Part shown: positions 1 through 6,544 of the stretch, piece after piece
Numbering within the stretch: the first letter of the stretch is position 1
Layout: the number at the start of each line of letters is the position of its first letter
Source: a virus
DNA length: 37,549 bases
IMG/VR virus record: IMGVR_UViG_3300021963_000322
Location: 1-37,549 of that record
Reading direction: 5' to 3' (one strand)
Notes under the pieces: generated by a model
What the model was told of the DNA's origin: nothing
Databases searched by the model: none
The model's input: the letters and a program-made list of their open reading frames with translations, nothing else
Program-made: the position numbers and the translations under genes

Positions 1-1075
1 CCCATTCGCTTTCATGGCCCTCGTCCTGACCTTCGGCCAGCAGCCACTTGGGCTTGGGGGCCAGCGCGATGCTCTCGGTCATGCTGGTGCGCCAGAAGTT
101 GTACATCCGCTGCGGGTCTTTGGCGAACCGCACCAGGCCGTATTTCTTGCGCTTGCCCTCAACGATGACTTGGGCACCATAGCACGGGATGATCGGGATG
201 TACTTACCCGGCCACTCGCGTTCTTCCAGCACTTCCATGGCAGTCAGCTTGCACCACTTGACCTTGCGCCGGTAGGACGGGCGCTTGTCCATAATGGTGA
301 TCTGGCTTGCGTCCAGCAGTTCTGCGGACGGCAGTTCGTCTTCGTAGACCTTGGTGCCATCAGACAGCAGGATTAGGGTGGCTTTCTCGCGCTCAACGTG
401 CCAGTACTCGGCCACGCGAATGTCTTCCTTCGTGACCCATTCGGCGTCGCTGTCACCCGTCGCACGGGCGCTGAAGTTGGCCCCATCATCAGCCCCAGGG
501 TACTCGCGCCGAAACGCGGCCTTAGACATCACGCTGGTAATCAGGCATCGCTCGGCGTCTGACCCGTCGGGCGACACGCTGTTGGGGTCAAAGTACACCG
601 AAAACGGGTCGTCTACTGGCTCGATGTAGATTTCCTGGTCGAAACTTTCTTCCGACACATAGTTGGTGGTCACCCGCCAATAGCCCCAGCCCATCTTCAC
701 GGCGTATTCAAACGCGGTGTCGTAGGCCGTGTCGGCGCTGCTGTTGACTTCAATATGCCTGGTGATGCCTTCAATGACTTGGGCAATCTTCAGGTCGCCC
801 TCGTTGTTGACCGGGTGAACCTTGATCCTGGGCCGCTGCTGGCGCTGCTGGTTGGTGACCTGGCGCACATAGGCGTCGATCTTGTTGATGGTCAGGCACG
901 GGCGCGATTCCAGGTTGCGGCTGTTTTGAATCTCCACCGGCCACTGGTCACCCGCGGCAAACTTCAAGTCGCCAAGGGCTTCGGCCCTGTTCTGGCTGTC
1001 CGCTTCGCCCACTAGGCGCAGAAACTTGATTGCCTCGCCGATGCGGTCGTCAGTGTCAATGTCTTGCCGTGCCAT
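1..1075 (-). CDS. Portal protein, left allele, N-terminal part (truncated by contig end)
   Basis: This frame encodes the first ~358 residues of a P22-family portal, the dodecameric ring at the head vertex through which DNA is packaged and ejected. It starts at the ATG at 1075 behind an AAAGGA ribosome site and runs off the left edge of the window. It lines up with the N-terminal half of the complete portal at 33156-35354, with many silent and a few coding differences. The next gene upstream is TerL, ten bases away, as in P22-like packaging modules. The truncation is a contig boundary, not a biological break. The family call rests on similarity of the complete right copy to P22 gp1-type portals. 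Confidence 0.85.
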   Translation of the reverse strand, partial: MARQDIDTDDRIGEAIKFLRLVGEADSQNRAEALGDLKFAAGDQWPVEIQNSRNLESRPCLTINKIDAYVRQVTNQQRQQRPRIKVHPVNNEGDLKIAQVIEGITRHIEVNSSADTAYDTAFEYAVKMGWGYWRVTTNYVSEESFDQEIYIEPVDDPFSVYFDPNSVSPDGSDAERCLITSVMSKAAFRREYPGADDGANFSARATGDSDAEWVTKEDIRVAEYWHVEREKATLILLSDGTKVYEDELPSAELLDASQITIMDKRPSYRRKVKWCKLTAMEVLEEREWPGKYIPIIPCYGAQVIVEGKRKKYGLVRFAKDPQRMYNFWRTSMTESIALAPKPKWLLAEGQDEGHESEW

Positions 1076-1085
1076 ATCAATCCTT

Positions 1086-2369
1086 TCAACTCATCCAGTT
1101 GCCCGCCATGGCCACATTGGCACGTTTCTTGGGTTTGGACGGTTCCTTAATCATCAACGCAATATATCGGAATGCGTCGGCACCGTGCGAATACTGGTCG
1201 TGCAGCGGTTGTCTGCTGAATTGGCCGGTTTCAGGGTCAACGTCATACCGATAATGTCTCAGGCAGTTTAATCCATCTGCCGTGTTTTCCCTATCAAAAT
1301 AGCAGTTAGGGAAGATAGTGCGGGCCGCGTTGATCGAATCGACCACCGGCACCCTGTCCAGAATGCGGGTCTTAAACCCTGCCCCGCGCACGATGTCTTC
1401 GATGCTCCTACCAGCTGCGGCCAGCGTCGTGCTTTGGGCGTCGTGCGGTAGCCAGATGGTGTCGTAGACGTAGCCGTAGGTCTGAAGTTGCGCCAGGTAA
1501 CTGGTCATCGTGCGCTGGCTGTCCTCAAAGTACCGAATCAGGCGCGTTTCCATGCCCACAAACTGCACAAACCACCAGGCGGTAGCGTCGGCCCAGCCCA
1601 GGTCGCAGATGGCGTGTACGGGCTTTGTGGCGTCGTAGGGCACCTTGGTGACCCGTCCCTCGGCTTCGGCCCGCTGCAACTCGTTGGCAAAGATAGCCCC
1701 GTCCACAGACTGGCGGCACATACCTTCCCAAACCTGGTTATATGCTGGCAAGTCCCTGGCCTTCAGGGCTTCCATCTCCAGGCGCAGCGTTTCAGGGAAC
1801 CAGGGGTTGTCGTAGAAGTTGACTTTGATGCTGATGCAGTCCCGCGGTGGCTTGACCACAAACCGCTGGTAGGTTTCGTCTGTCTCCAACTCGGGATTGA
1901 ACGACACCCAGATTTCGCTGTCCTGCTTGCGGATGGTCGGAATCAGGATGTTCCACGACAGGCGGCTGACGGTCTGGGCTTCCTCCACCCAGCACACGTC
2001 CACGCCCTCAAATGATTTGATGTTGGTCGGGTTGTTCTTCAGGCCGATGAAGGCAAACTCGGTGCCATTGGCCCCGCGGATGCTGGCCTGGGTGATTTCG
2101 TAGAACCCCAGCAGCCCAAGGGCTTCGATCTGGTCGCATAGCAGCTTGTGGACAGAATCCTTGATGCTGGTCTGGTACTCGCGGGCGCACAGCACCCGCA
2201 TGGGCTTTTTGGCCCCCAGGATCAGCAGCGCCCTGGCAATGCCCCAGGACTTCGCGCCGCCCCGCCCGCCGTACAGTACCTTGTAGCGGCTTTTTTTGAA
2301 CAGACCTTGCAGTTTGACCGGGAATTCGGCCTTTGCAATGGCCTTGTCAATCGTTGCGTTCTGATCCAT
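1086..2369 (-). CDS. Terminase large subunit, left allele
   Basis: 427-residue DNA-packaging motor of the PBSX/P22 gp2 type: an N-terminal ATPase that pumps DNA through the portal and a C-terminal nuclease that cuts the concatemer. Visible motifs are Walker A GGRGGAKS (34-41), Walker B VDVCWVEEA (123-131), the SFNP coupling motif (156-159), and nuclease acidic residues in DLGWADA (D256), LPHDA (D310) and HGADAF (D398). It overlaps the end of TerS by 23 bases and is followed 10 bases later by portal. It differs from the right copy (35366-36649) at 24 of 427 residues by my count, all outside the motifs and mostly at the two termini. Function is secure; headful packaging is inferred from the P22-like context. 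Confidence 0.95.
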   Translation of the reverse strand: MDQNATIDKAIAKAEFPVKLQGLFKKSRYKVLYGGRGGAKSWGIARALLILGAKKPMRVLCAREYQTSIKDSVHKLLCDQIEALGLLGFYEITQASIRGANGTEFAFIGLKNNPTNIKSFEGVDVCWVEEAQTVSRLSWNILIPTIRKQDSEIWVSFNPELETDETYQRFVVKPPRDCISIKVNFYDNPWFPETLRLEMEALKARDLPAYNQVWEGMCRQSVDGAIFANELQRAEAEGRVTKVPYDATKPVHAICDLGWADATAWWFVQFVGMETRLIRYFEDSQRTMTSYLAQLQTYGYVYDTIWLPHDAQSTTLAAAGRSIEDIVRGAGFKTRILDRVPVVDSINAARTIFPNCYFDRENTADGLNCLRHYRYDVDPETGQFSRQPLHDQYSHGADAFRYIALMIKEPSKPKKRANVAMAGNWMS

Positions 2370-2892
2370 CGGCGTTCACAAACATGACCTGGATGCCAGC
2401 CAGCGGTGAACCGTCCTTGCCGGTGATTTCCTGCTCTACCTTGTCGCGCCAGCCCAGCACATTCTTGGCTGTAAAGATGGCGAACGTGCTGTTGTACGCG
2501 CCCGCCAGCGTCCCTTCGACCAGGTTGGCTTGCTGCAAATCCTTCGCCTTTTTATAGGCGTAAGAAAACGTTGGGTTGCGTAGTTCGCCTTCTGGCGTCT
2601 TCGCAGTAGCCCAATCGTGCAATGTCTCAGTAGTAACCCCTATGTTCGCGGCAAAGCGGGCAAGGGTCGGGAACAGGGCTGGCACGGTCTTTTCCACCGT
2701 GTTGCCTTCCTTGTCTACTGTGGTGACGGTCTTGATTGGCGGCTGGCCAAAGTACTCCAGCAGCATCATGACAAACTCATCCCTGTATTTGGTCGGCCTT
2801 CCACCCAAATTCTTTGGGTGTTCTGGCGCGTCGCGGGTGGGCTTGTCTTTGGGTTGACGCCCCCGCCGCTTGACGGGTGCATCTAAGGTCAT
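2347..2892 (-). CDS. Terminase small subunit, left allele
   Basis: 181-residue DNA-recognition subunit of the packaging terminase, resembling P22 gp3-like packaging proteins. Residues 76-96 look like a helix-turn-helix (ending [11 protein letters not shown]) and the conserved C-terminal part contains [10 protein letters not shown]. The basic N-terminus ([10 protein letters not shown]) resembles an AT-hook; the right copy carries the canonical RGRP form. The ATG overlaps the stop of the preceding small gene (ATGA), and the 3' end overlaps TerL by 23 bases. In P22 the pac site lies inside the small-subunit gene, so a packaging start may lie here, but I cannot identify it by eye. It is two residues longer than its right-hand counterpart. 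Confidence 0.88.
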   Translation of the reverse strand: MTLDAPVKRRGRQPKDKPTRDAPEHPKNLGGRPTKYRDEFVMMLLEYFGQPPIKTVTTVDKEGNTVEKTVPALFPTLARFAANIGVTTETLHDWATAKTPEGELRNPTFSYAYKKAKDLQQANLVEGTLAGAYNSTFAIFTAKNVLGWRDKVEQEITGKDGSPLAGIQVMFVNADGSERND

Positions 2893-3032
2893 TTTTTGCC
2901 CTTCGGTGCCTTGGCTTCGCGCTTTACTGCATAGGCGATGGCCACCGCTTGCTTGGGTGGCTTTCCTGCTTTGATTTCGGCCTTGATGTTCTTTTGGAAC
3001 GCTTGCTTACTGGGCGATTTGGTCAGGGGCAT
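2889..3032 (-). CDS. Small basic protein, DUF6496-like, left allele
   Basis: 47-residue lysine-rich protein starting [12 protein letters not shown] and containing [17 protein letters not shown], the pattern of a small phage/bacterial family I recognise as DUF6496-like; its function is unknown. It starts inside the 3' end of the upstream coiled-coil gene and its stop overlaps the TerS start (ATGA), so it is translationally coupled to the terminase genes. A nearly identical 46-residue copy lies at 37163-37303. Conservation between the two diverged alleles supports it being a real gene. The name is from memory of the family motif and has not been searched. Confidence 0.75.
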   Translation of the reverse strand: MPLTKSPSKQAFQKNIKAEIKAGKPPKQAVAIAYAVKREAKAPKGKK

Positions 3033-3186
3033 CTTGTTTCTCCTTGCTCATCGCTTTGGATTGTTCCTCTGCGATTACTCGGTTGTATTCCTGGATGGCA
3101 CCGCTGATCTGTAACAGAACACTTTCATGCTGTTTCGCCAGTTCTTGCAGTTCAGCCAGGCGCTTTTGCATTTGCTCAAGGGTCAT
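3007..3186 (-). CDS. Small coiled-coil protein, left allele
   Basis: 59 residues starting [19 protein letters not shown], with heptad-spaced leucines across residues 3-35 predicting a short coiled coil, then a charged tail. The ATG overlaps the stop of the upstream gene (ATGA) and the end overlaps the DUF6496-like gene by 26 bases. The right copy at 37278-37460 is 60 residues, with most changes in the last 15. I do not recognise a family. Its place directly ahead of the terminase genes suggests a packaging- or late-operon accessory role, which is only an inference. Confidence 0.72.
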   Translation of the reverse strand: MTLEQMQKRLAELQELAKQHESVLLQISGAIQEYNRVIAEEQSKAMSKEKQDAPDQIAQ

Positions 3187-3275
3187 TTCTTTGCAGTCTT
3201 GGCGCTTTGTTTGAAGGCTTTGGCCGTGGGTGCGCCTTTGTCCCCAGGGCTTCGCATACGCTCGGGTTTCTTGCC
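3149..3275. repeat. 127-base exact repeat, internal copy
   Basis: Identical to the last 127 bases of the window (37423-37549); the base just before differs (c here, t at 37422). It covers the 3' part of the 54-residue gene and the 5' part of the coiled-coil gene. A repeat of exactly 127 bases that stops at a contig end is what a de Bruijn assembler run with k=127 leaves where two graph paths merge. Confidence 0.93.
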
Positions 3276-3347
3276 CGCGGCCTTTTGCTGTTCGATCCTC
3301 TCACGCTTGGCGTGAATGTTGGCGTACAAACCAGGTTTGGTTGCCAT
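3183..3347 (-). CDS. Small basic phage protein of unknown function
   Basis: 54-residue protein starting MATKPGLYANIHAKRERI and ending in an alanine/lysine-rich tail ([17 protein letters not shown]). The GLYANIHxKRxRI and MRxPGxKGAPT patterns recur in many tailed-phage genomes in small proteins near terminase genes, but I know of no assigned function. Its TGA overlaps the next ATG (ATGA), placing it in the same translational chain as the coiled-coil gene, the DUF6496-like gene, TerS and TerL. The incomplete copy at the right contig end (37457-37549) matches it exactly over the shared bases. Confidence 0.78.
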   Translation of the reverse strand: MATKPGLYANIHAKRERIEQQKAAGKKPERMRSPGDKGAPTAKAFKQSAKTAKK

Positions 3348-3409
3348 GTGCTTTTCCTCGCGCTATATCCAAATTAGTCAAGTTATCGGCTGGCGATAAC
3401 CTGGCTAAC

Positions 3410-3706
3410 TTAGGTGATTGCGGCAAATTGCCACTTGCTGCCATCGGAAATGAACATCTTGCCAGCGCCGGTGGCGTTGGAAGTGGTGCCAATGGAACCC
3501 TTAGGGGCGGTCGTGGTGGTGACGTTGGCCTGGATGGCGGTCAAATAAAAATAAACACCGGCCACCAGGTTGGATGCGGCAGCATCACCAGTGCTTACAA
3601 CGGTGTTGGACACCAAGCCACCGTTTACAACGGCAGCGCCAGTGACAACCACAGAGTCAAGTTGGGGGTCAGCATATGCGACGCCGACGGCTTTGGTATT
3701 GGGCAT
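3410..3706 (-). CDS. Small putative virion protein
   Basis: 98 residues beginning MPNTKAVGVAYADPQLDSV and rich in Thr, Ala, Val and Gly, with alternating hydrophobic/small residues that suggest a beta-structured protein. No Cys, no signal peptide, no membrane segment. Start is supported by AAAGGACTATC just upstream. The composition matches capsid-decoration or tail proteins, and it sits in the late operon ahead of the terminase genes. That is suggestive only; I cannot name a family. It could equally be a scaffold- or fibre-associated protein. Confidence 0.65.
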   Translation of the reverse strand: MPNTKAVGVAYADPQLDSVVVTGAAVVNGGLVSNTVVSTGDAAASNLVAGVYFYLTAIQANVTTTTAPKGSIGTTSNATGAGKMFISDGSKWQFAAIT

Positions 3707-3716
3707 GATAGTCCTT

Positions 3717-3992
3717 TCAACAGTTCCAGTTTTTCAGGGATGCCTTGGCCCTCTCAGCTGGGCCTTTGGCGTTTTTAACCACCCCTTCCATTCTCGCGCA
3801 GAAAGACGCCTTGCGTCCAGCGTCTGCCTTGGTCTTCGGGTTTGGTGCTGGTGGCTTCAGGTTTGCGTTGTTCTTGGCGTTGTACGCCGCACGGCCTTTC
3901 GCCGTCATCCCCGCCCCTTGCTCTGTGGGGCGGTAGTTGCGATCTTTGCCGGTCGTGGTGCGAGCAATCGGCTTGTCGTGTCCCTTAGCCAT
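3717..3992 (-). CDS. DUF6321-like basic protein
   Basis: 91-residue very basic protein starting MAKGHDKPIARTTTGKDRNY. The middle and end (MTAKGRAAYNA, NLKPPAP and RKASFCARMEGV) match the pattern of the phage/bacterial family I recall as DUF6321, whose members end in SFCARMKGM-like motifs; function is unknown. I chose the start at 3992, inside the 3' end of the GroES-like gene (8-base overlap), because upstream in-frame codons are antisense to GroES-coding sequence. Lys/Arg richness suggests nucleic-acid contact, which is inference. Other alternatives cannot be excluded. Confidence 0.72.
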   Translation of the reverse strand: MAKGHDKPIARTTTGKDRNYRPTEQGAGMTAKGRAAYNAKNNANLKPPAPNPKTKADAGRKASFCARMEGVVKNAKGPAERAKASLKNWNC

Positions 3993-4254
3993 TTGCGTCC
4001 TCCACGATGGCAGCAATGTCTGCTTCCTGAATGATCTGGTAATCCTGGCCGTCAAATTCATGAATTGGCCAATCCAGATACGTGCCGTTTCCGTACTTAA
4101 CCAAATCGCCCACCTTGGCGTCGTGAACGTCAGGGCCGATGGCCACAATCGTTCCCTCGTTCATTTTCTCGCTGTTGATGGTGAAAATGACGTCCGACAG
4201 TTTGCGGACACGAGGCTGCACAACTACACGATCACGAAGCGGGCGAATTGGCAT
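3985..4254 (-). CDS. GroES-like co-chaperonin
   Basis: 89-residue chaperonin-10 family protein. The first strand MPIRPLRDRVVVQP is the family's signature, followed by the mobile-loop region (residues 16-34, with VIF where GroES has IVL), GTIVAIGP, KVGDLVKY, and the closing strand ADIAAIVE. Length is close to cellular GroES (~97) and shorter than T4 gp31. Cpn10 caps the GroEL folding chamber; phage versions such as T4 gp31 allow the host chaperonin to fold the phage coat protein. No GroEL gene is present, so it must work with host GroEL. Start chosen at 4254 because the domain begins there. The C-terminus overlaps the DUF6321-like gene. Confidence 0.88.
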   Translation of the reverse strand: MPIRPLRDRVVVQPRVRKLSDVIFTINSEKMNEGTIVAIGPDVHDAKVGDLVKYGNGTYLDWPIHEFDGQDYQIIQEADIAAIVEDANG

Positions 4255-4453
4255 TTTTTGGTTTCCTTCCAGGCTTTTTGCGCTCGACCAGTTGTTCTGG
4301 TTCAAGGATTGGGATGGTCAAGACAGTCGATAACTGATGCTCACCGCACCAATCCATCTCATGCTTGTTTTGATGCTCCGGGAAACGACGGCAAACACCC
4401 ATCACCTGGGCCTGGGTAAAAAAACGACAAGTCTTGCAACGAACGTCGCTCAT
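4232..4453 (-). CDS. Small cysteine-rich protein with basic tail
   Basis: 73 residues starting MSDVRCKTCRFF, with four cysteines (CKTC, then VCRRF and WCGEH) that could bind one zinc ion, and a basic end containing KKPGRKPK, an AT-hook-like motif. The pairing suggests a DNA- or RNA-contacting protein. It starts by ATGA overlap with the preceding gene and overlaps the GroES gene by 23 bases. I recognise the CxxC...RFP...CGE pattern from unnamed short phage proteins but no function is known to me. Confidence 0.7.
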   Translation of the reverse strand: MSDVRCKTCRFFTQAQVMGVCRRFPEHQNKHEMDWCGEHQLSTVLTIPILEPEQLVERKKPGRKPKNANSPAS

Positions 4454-4632
4454 CGAACCGGCTTTCCCGATTCCACTGCGGCATTCAAACCCGCGGCCAT
4501 GGCTTCAGCGATGCGACGCATTTTGGCTTCGTGCATACGCTTCATTCGATGTTCAGCGGGCGTTGCCACGCGTTCCTTCATAGATGGCGCGGCTGATTTG
4601 GCCGGTGCGGTAGGCATTTTCGAGTGCATCAT
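4450..4632 (-). CDS. Small basic hypothetical protein
   Basis: 60 residues, Ala-, Lys-, Met- and Arg-rich, predicted mostly helical (RMKRMHEAKMRRIAEAMAAGL). The 5' end overlaps the zeta-toxin-like gene by 80 bases in another frame, but the start has a clear AAAGGA site seven bases ahead and the stop overlaps the next ATG (ATGA), which supports it. Either of the two adjacent ATGs (4632 or 4629) could be used. No family recognised. Confidence 0.6.
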   Translation of the reverse strand: MMHSKMPTAPAKSAAPSMKERVATPAEHRMKRMHEAKMRRIAEAMAAGLNAAVESGKPVR

Positions 4633-5458
4633 TAAGTCCTTTCCGTACCTGAGTATGGTTCAACTGTGGTAGTTTGTCAAGACTGCTTACGACGGCTTTT
4701 TTCGGGCCGCGGCTGTTGTCCACGACCATCATAGAAAACCTGTGGTCGTCGCCGTATTTCTCCTGAAGACGTTCCATGACGTCACGCGCTCCCGCGTGGG
4801 TCTTGAAATGCTCATCCAGCGGCACTGTTCTGCCTGTGCCTAAGTCGGCTTCCATCCTGCTAGCCCGCTTCAATGCGCCGTTTTCCAGGGCTTCCACAGG
4901 GTCGCGGTAGGTGTAGACAATACCGACCTTGCGGCCAGCCGATAACGCTTGCTGAATCTTTTTGTCCGCGGAATCGAACGTGTTCATATTCGTGTCGTAC
5001 ACGATTTCTGCGTTCTTGATGTCCGGGTGCTCGTCTTGCACCATCTGAAGCCCAGTCGTTTTGCCTGCGCCGGTTCCGCCTGCGGTGAACAAAACTAAAT
5101 TGTCACGGCCTGCGGGAGTCGGGTTCGACAGTTTTTCTGCATACATCTGTTTGACGAATGCAGACGACGGCTCATGTACGTCTGCCGACCTGGTGCGTTC
5201 GGCTCGGTACTCCGGGGACATTTCGCGGGCGTCATCAGTGTTTAAAATTCGCCCTCCGTCGGTCGTCGGCAGCGCGGCATATTCCTGCGCCAGACCGCTG
5301 TAGTCGTTTTGAAGACGGTCGAAATATGCGGCCTCAATCGGGTTGCCCGATTGGGCCAGTTGGGGCGGCTGCGGAACCAACGACGCCAGGGTTCCTTGGG
5401 TGGTCGCGGCCTGGGGCTGCTGCCCTGCCGCTGCCAGGTCTGACAGCGGGATAGCCAT
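4553..5458 (-). CDS. Zeta-toxin-like P-loop kinase
   Basis: 301-residue protein with a zeta-toxin/AAA-type kinase core. Walker A is GGTGAGKT (127-134), preceded by the hydrophobic strand LVLFTA; YDTNM (154-158) sits where zeta toxins place their substrate-contact Asp, TYRDP (183-187) and R201 are candidate phosphate-binding residues, and VVDNS (245-249) closes the core. Classical zeta toxins phosphorylate UDP-GlcNAc and block wall synthesis. The N-terminal ~70 residues are Pro/Gln/Ala-rich, then ILNTDDAREMSPEYRAERTR precedes the core. No epsilon-type antitoxin lies next to it. It starts immediately after the stop of the 72-residue gene (TAAATG). Lying in the late operon, it may act on the cell late or be packaged; neither is shown. 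Kinase fold is firm, substrate is unknown. Confidence 0.8.
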   Translation of the reverse strand: MAIPLSDLAAAGQQPQAATTQGTLASLVPQPPQLAQSGNPIEAAYFDRLQNDYSGLAQEYAALPTTDGGRILNTDDAREMSPEYRAERTRSADVHEPSSAFVKQMYAEKLSNPTPAGRDNLVLFTAGGTGAGKTTGLQMVQDEHPDIKNAEIVYDTNMNTFDSADKKIQQALSAGRKVGIVYTYRDPVEALENGALKRASRMEADLGTGRTVPLDEHFKTHAGARDVMERLQEKYGDDHRFSMMVVDNSRGPKKAVVSSLDKLPQLNHTQVRKGLNDALENAYRTGQISRAIYEGTRGNAR

Positions 5459-5677
5459 TTATTTCTGGTAGGACGAACGACCGTGGGTGTAGCAAACGCC
5501 TTTCGAGCGGCCACCGTTGTATTGGTGATTGCTGCCCATAGCGTCGGCCTTGCCCATGGCAACACCGTTCACAACCTTGCCGTGGCGCTCGCCGCTGGAA
5601 TCGCTGGCGCTTGCGCCCGCAGGGGCTTTGCCGCCCGATCCGTAGCCTTTGGGAGTCATTTCGGCGTTGTCTTTCAT
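5459..5677 (-). CDS. Small Gly/Ser-rich hypothetical protein
   Basis: 72 residues, low-complexity and polar (Gly, Ser, Lys, Ala), beginning MKDNAEMTPKGYGSGGK. Predicted disordered, with no membrane segment and a single Cys. An AAAGGAAAGACC site precedes the ATG and the stop is fused to the start of the zeta-like gene (TAAATG), so the two are co-translated. Such an immediate upstream position is where a toxin's partner could lie, but it shows no resemblance to epsilon antitoxin. No family recognised. Confidence 0.62.
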   Translation of the reverse strand: MKDNAEMTPKGYGSGGKAPAGASASDSSGERHGKVVNGVAMGKADAMGSNHQYNGGRSKGVCYTHGRSSYQK

Positions 5678-5688
5678 GGTCTTTCCTT

Positions 5689-6048
5689 TCAGTTTAGGAA
5701 TTTCAAGCGGTACAGGGTCGAATCAATCAACTGACTGATTTCGTCGATGATATTCTGAATCTCAGAGTCCTGGGGTAAGTCGCCGCGGGCTTCATCCACA
5801 AACTTTTGGATTGAAGACAGGTACTTGATAGGGTCTGTCGCGCTGTGGAATTCTTCCGGGTACTTCTTGATTTTTTCGTACCGACCTTGGTAGGCTTCGG
5901 CAAAATCATCGGTCAGGTCTACGATGTGTTCGTAGTAGTGCCCCAGCGCCTTGTGCTTGGAATATGAATCCGTCGCCAGGTGCATGAAATGCGTCACCGT
6001 GCTGCTGTGCAGCATCGTGGCGATAAATTCGGCGGCGTCTTCATTCAT
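5689..6048 (-). CDS. DUF5856-like helical protein
   Basis: 119 residues starting MNEDAAEFIATMLHSSTVTHF. The motifs MHLATDSYSKHKALGHYYEHIVDLTDDFAEAYQG (residues ~22-55, quoted in parts here) and SEIQNIIDEI...LIDSTLYRLK fit the phage family DUF5856, all-helical and resembling ferritin/Dps-type bundles; function is not established. The start at 6048 is where the family begins; an ORF extending upstream would read through the terminator. There is no good ribosome site, and the -10 box lies only six bases before the ATG, so the mRNA may be leaderless. It is the first gene of the late operon. Confidence 0.75.
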   Translation of the reverse strand: MNEDAAEFIATMLHSSTVTHFMHLATDSYSKHKALGHYYEHIVDLTDDFAEAYQGRYEKIKKYPEEFHSATDPIKYLSSIQKFVDEARGDLPQDSEIQNIIDEISQLIDSTLYRLKFLN

Positions 6049-6054
6049 GAGCGG

Positions 6055-6083
6055 ATCATAGTGCAAAAAAACGGGGGCGCAAA
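6055..6083 (-). promoter_or_regulatory. Candidate promoter for the late operon
   Basis: On the minus strand TATGAT (6060-6055) is a near-perfect -10. A weak -35, TTGCGC 16 bases away or TTTGCG at 17, falls inside the terminator hairpin. The -10 ends six bases before the ATG at 6048, predicting a start at or next to the initiation codon. Confidence 0.45.
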
Positions 6084-6090
6084 GCCCCCG
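6065..6090 (-). terminator. Rho-independent terminator of the Cro operon
   Basis: On the minus strand CGGGGGC pairs with GCCCCCG around a five-base loop (TTTGC), followed at once by seven T residues. This is a textbook intrinsic terminator. It lies 14 bases past the stop of the HNH gene at 6104 and ends the early leftward operon before the late one begins. Confidence 0.92.
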
Positions 6091-6103
6091 GAAGCATCCT
6101 CGT

Positions 6104-6544
6104 TCATGTATCCACATGGCTAAAAAGCCGCTGCCATTTTGTATCGTCAGGCACGGGAACGTCAAGCGGCCATCGGCCACTATCCAGCAACAGGCCGACC
6201 GTCTTCCTGTGCGCCAGATACCAGGCTTGCTGGCGCTCACGTTTTGACCATTTTGCCCCTTGGTCAATGTCGTAGTGACAACTCATACACAGCGCGGCCA
6301 CAAGGTTGTCGTCGGCTTTGATAGACCGCCCCTTGCCGCCGCCCCAGTTCGTATGAGCGGCTTGCACAAACAGCCCAGACCCGCACAACTGGCAGTCTAG
6401 TCCCGACACTGCTTTGAGCAACCGTTTGCTTCTGATGTACTGACGTTTAGGGTGTGCTATTCGTGCGACCGCACCATCATGCGTTCCGTCGCTTGGCGTG
6501 TTCTCCAAATCTCTATTTCCAGCCTGGCCGCTTCCAGTTCCCAT
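6104..6544 (-). CDS. YbcO/DUF1364-like HNH protein
   Basis: Zinc-containing HNH-type protein. Residues ~40-115 carry the pattern seen in the YbcO (DUF1364) family: LKAVSGLDCQLCG, QAAHTNWGGGKGRSIKADDN, then ALCMSCHYDIDQG, giving two CxxC pairs and two His. Family members sit in lambdoid nin-like regions and are thought to be recombination nucleases. The first ~35 residues are not conserved-looking and overlap the upstream gene by 88 bases, so the true start may be further in, but I see no better ATG. It is the last gene of the early leftward operon, just before a strong terminator. Confidence 0.7.
   Translation of the reverse strand: MGTGSGQAGNRDLENTPSDGTHDGAVARIAHPKRQYIRSKRLLKAVSGLDCQLCGSGLFVQAAHTNWGGGKGRSIKADDNLVAALCMSCHYDIDQGAKWSKRERQQAWYLAHRKTVGLLLDSGRWPLDVPVPDDTKWQRLFSHVDT

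Larger units (their letters stand above)
1..3148. repeat. Left diverged copy of the packaging segment
   Basis: This stretch aligns along its whole length with 34280-37422 (portal 5' half, TerL, TerS, two small genes), with scattered substitutions and a net 5-6 base length change inside TerS and the small genes. Differences are mostly at third codon positions. It is best read as the allele of a second, closely related phage rather than a duplicated segment; see the 127-base exact repeat. Confidence 0.85.

Noticed and set aside
1488-2015. 175-codon plus-strand frame, repeated at 35714-36295
   Set aside because: Antisense to TerL in both alleles; it is conserved only because TerL is.
5689-6267. 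Longer form of the DUF5856-like gene starting at 6267
   Set aside because: The extra part crosses a strong terminator and is antisense-like in composition; the family begins at 6048.
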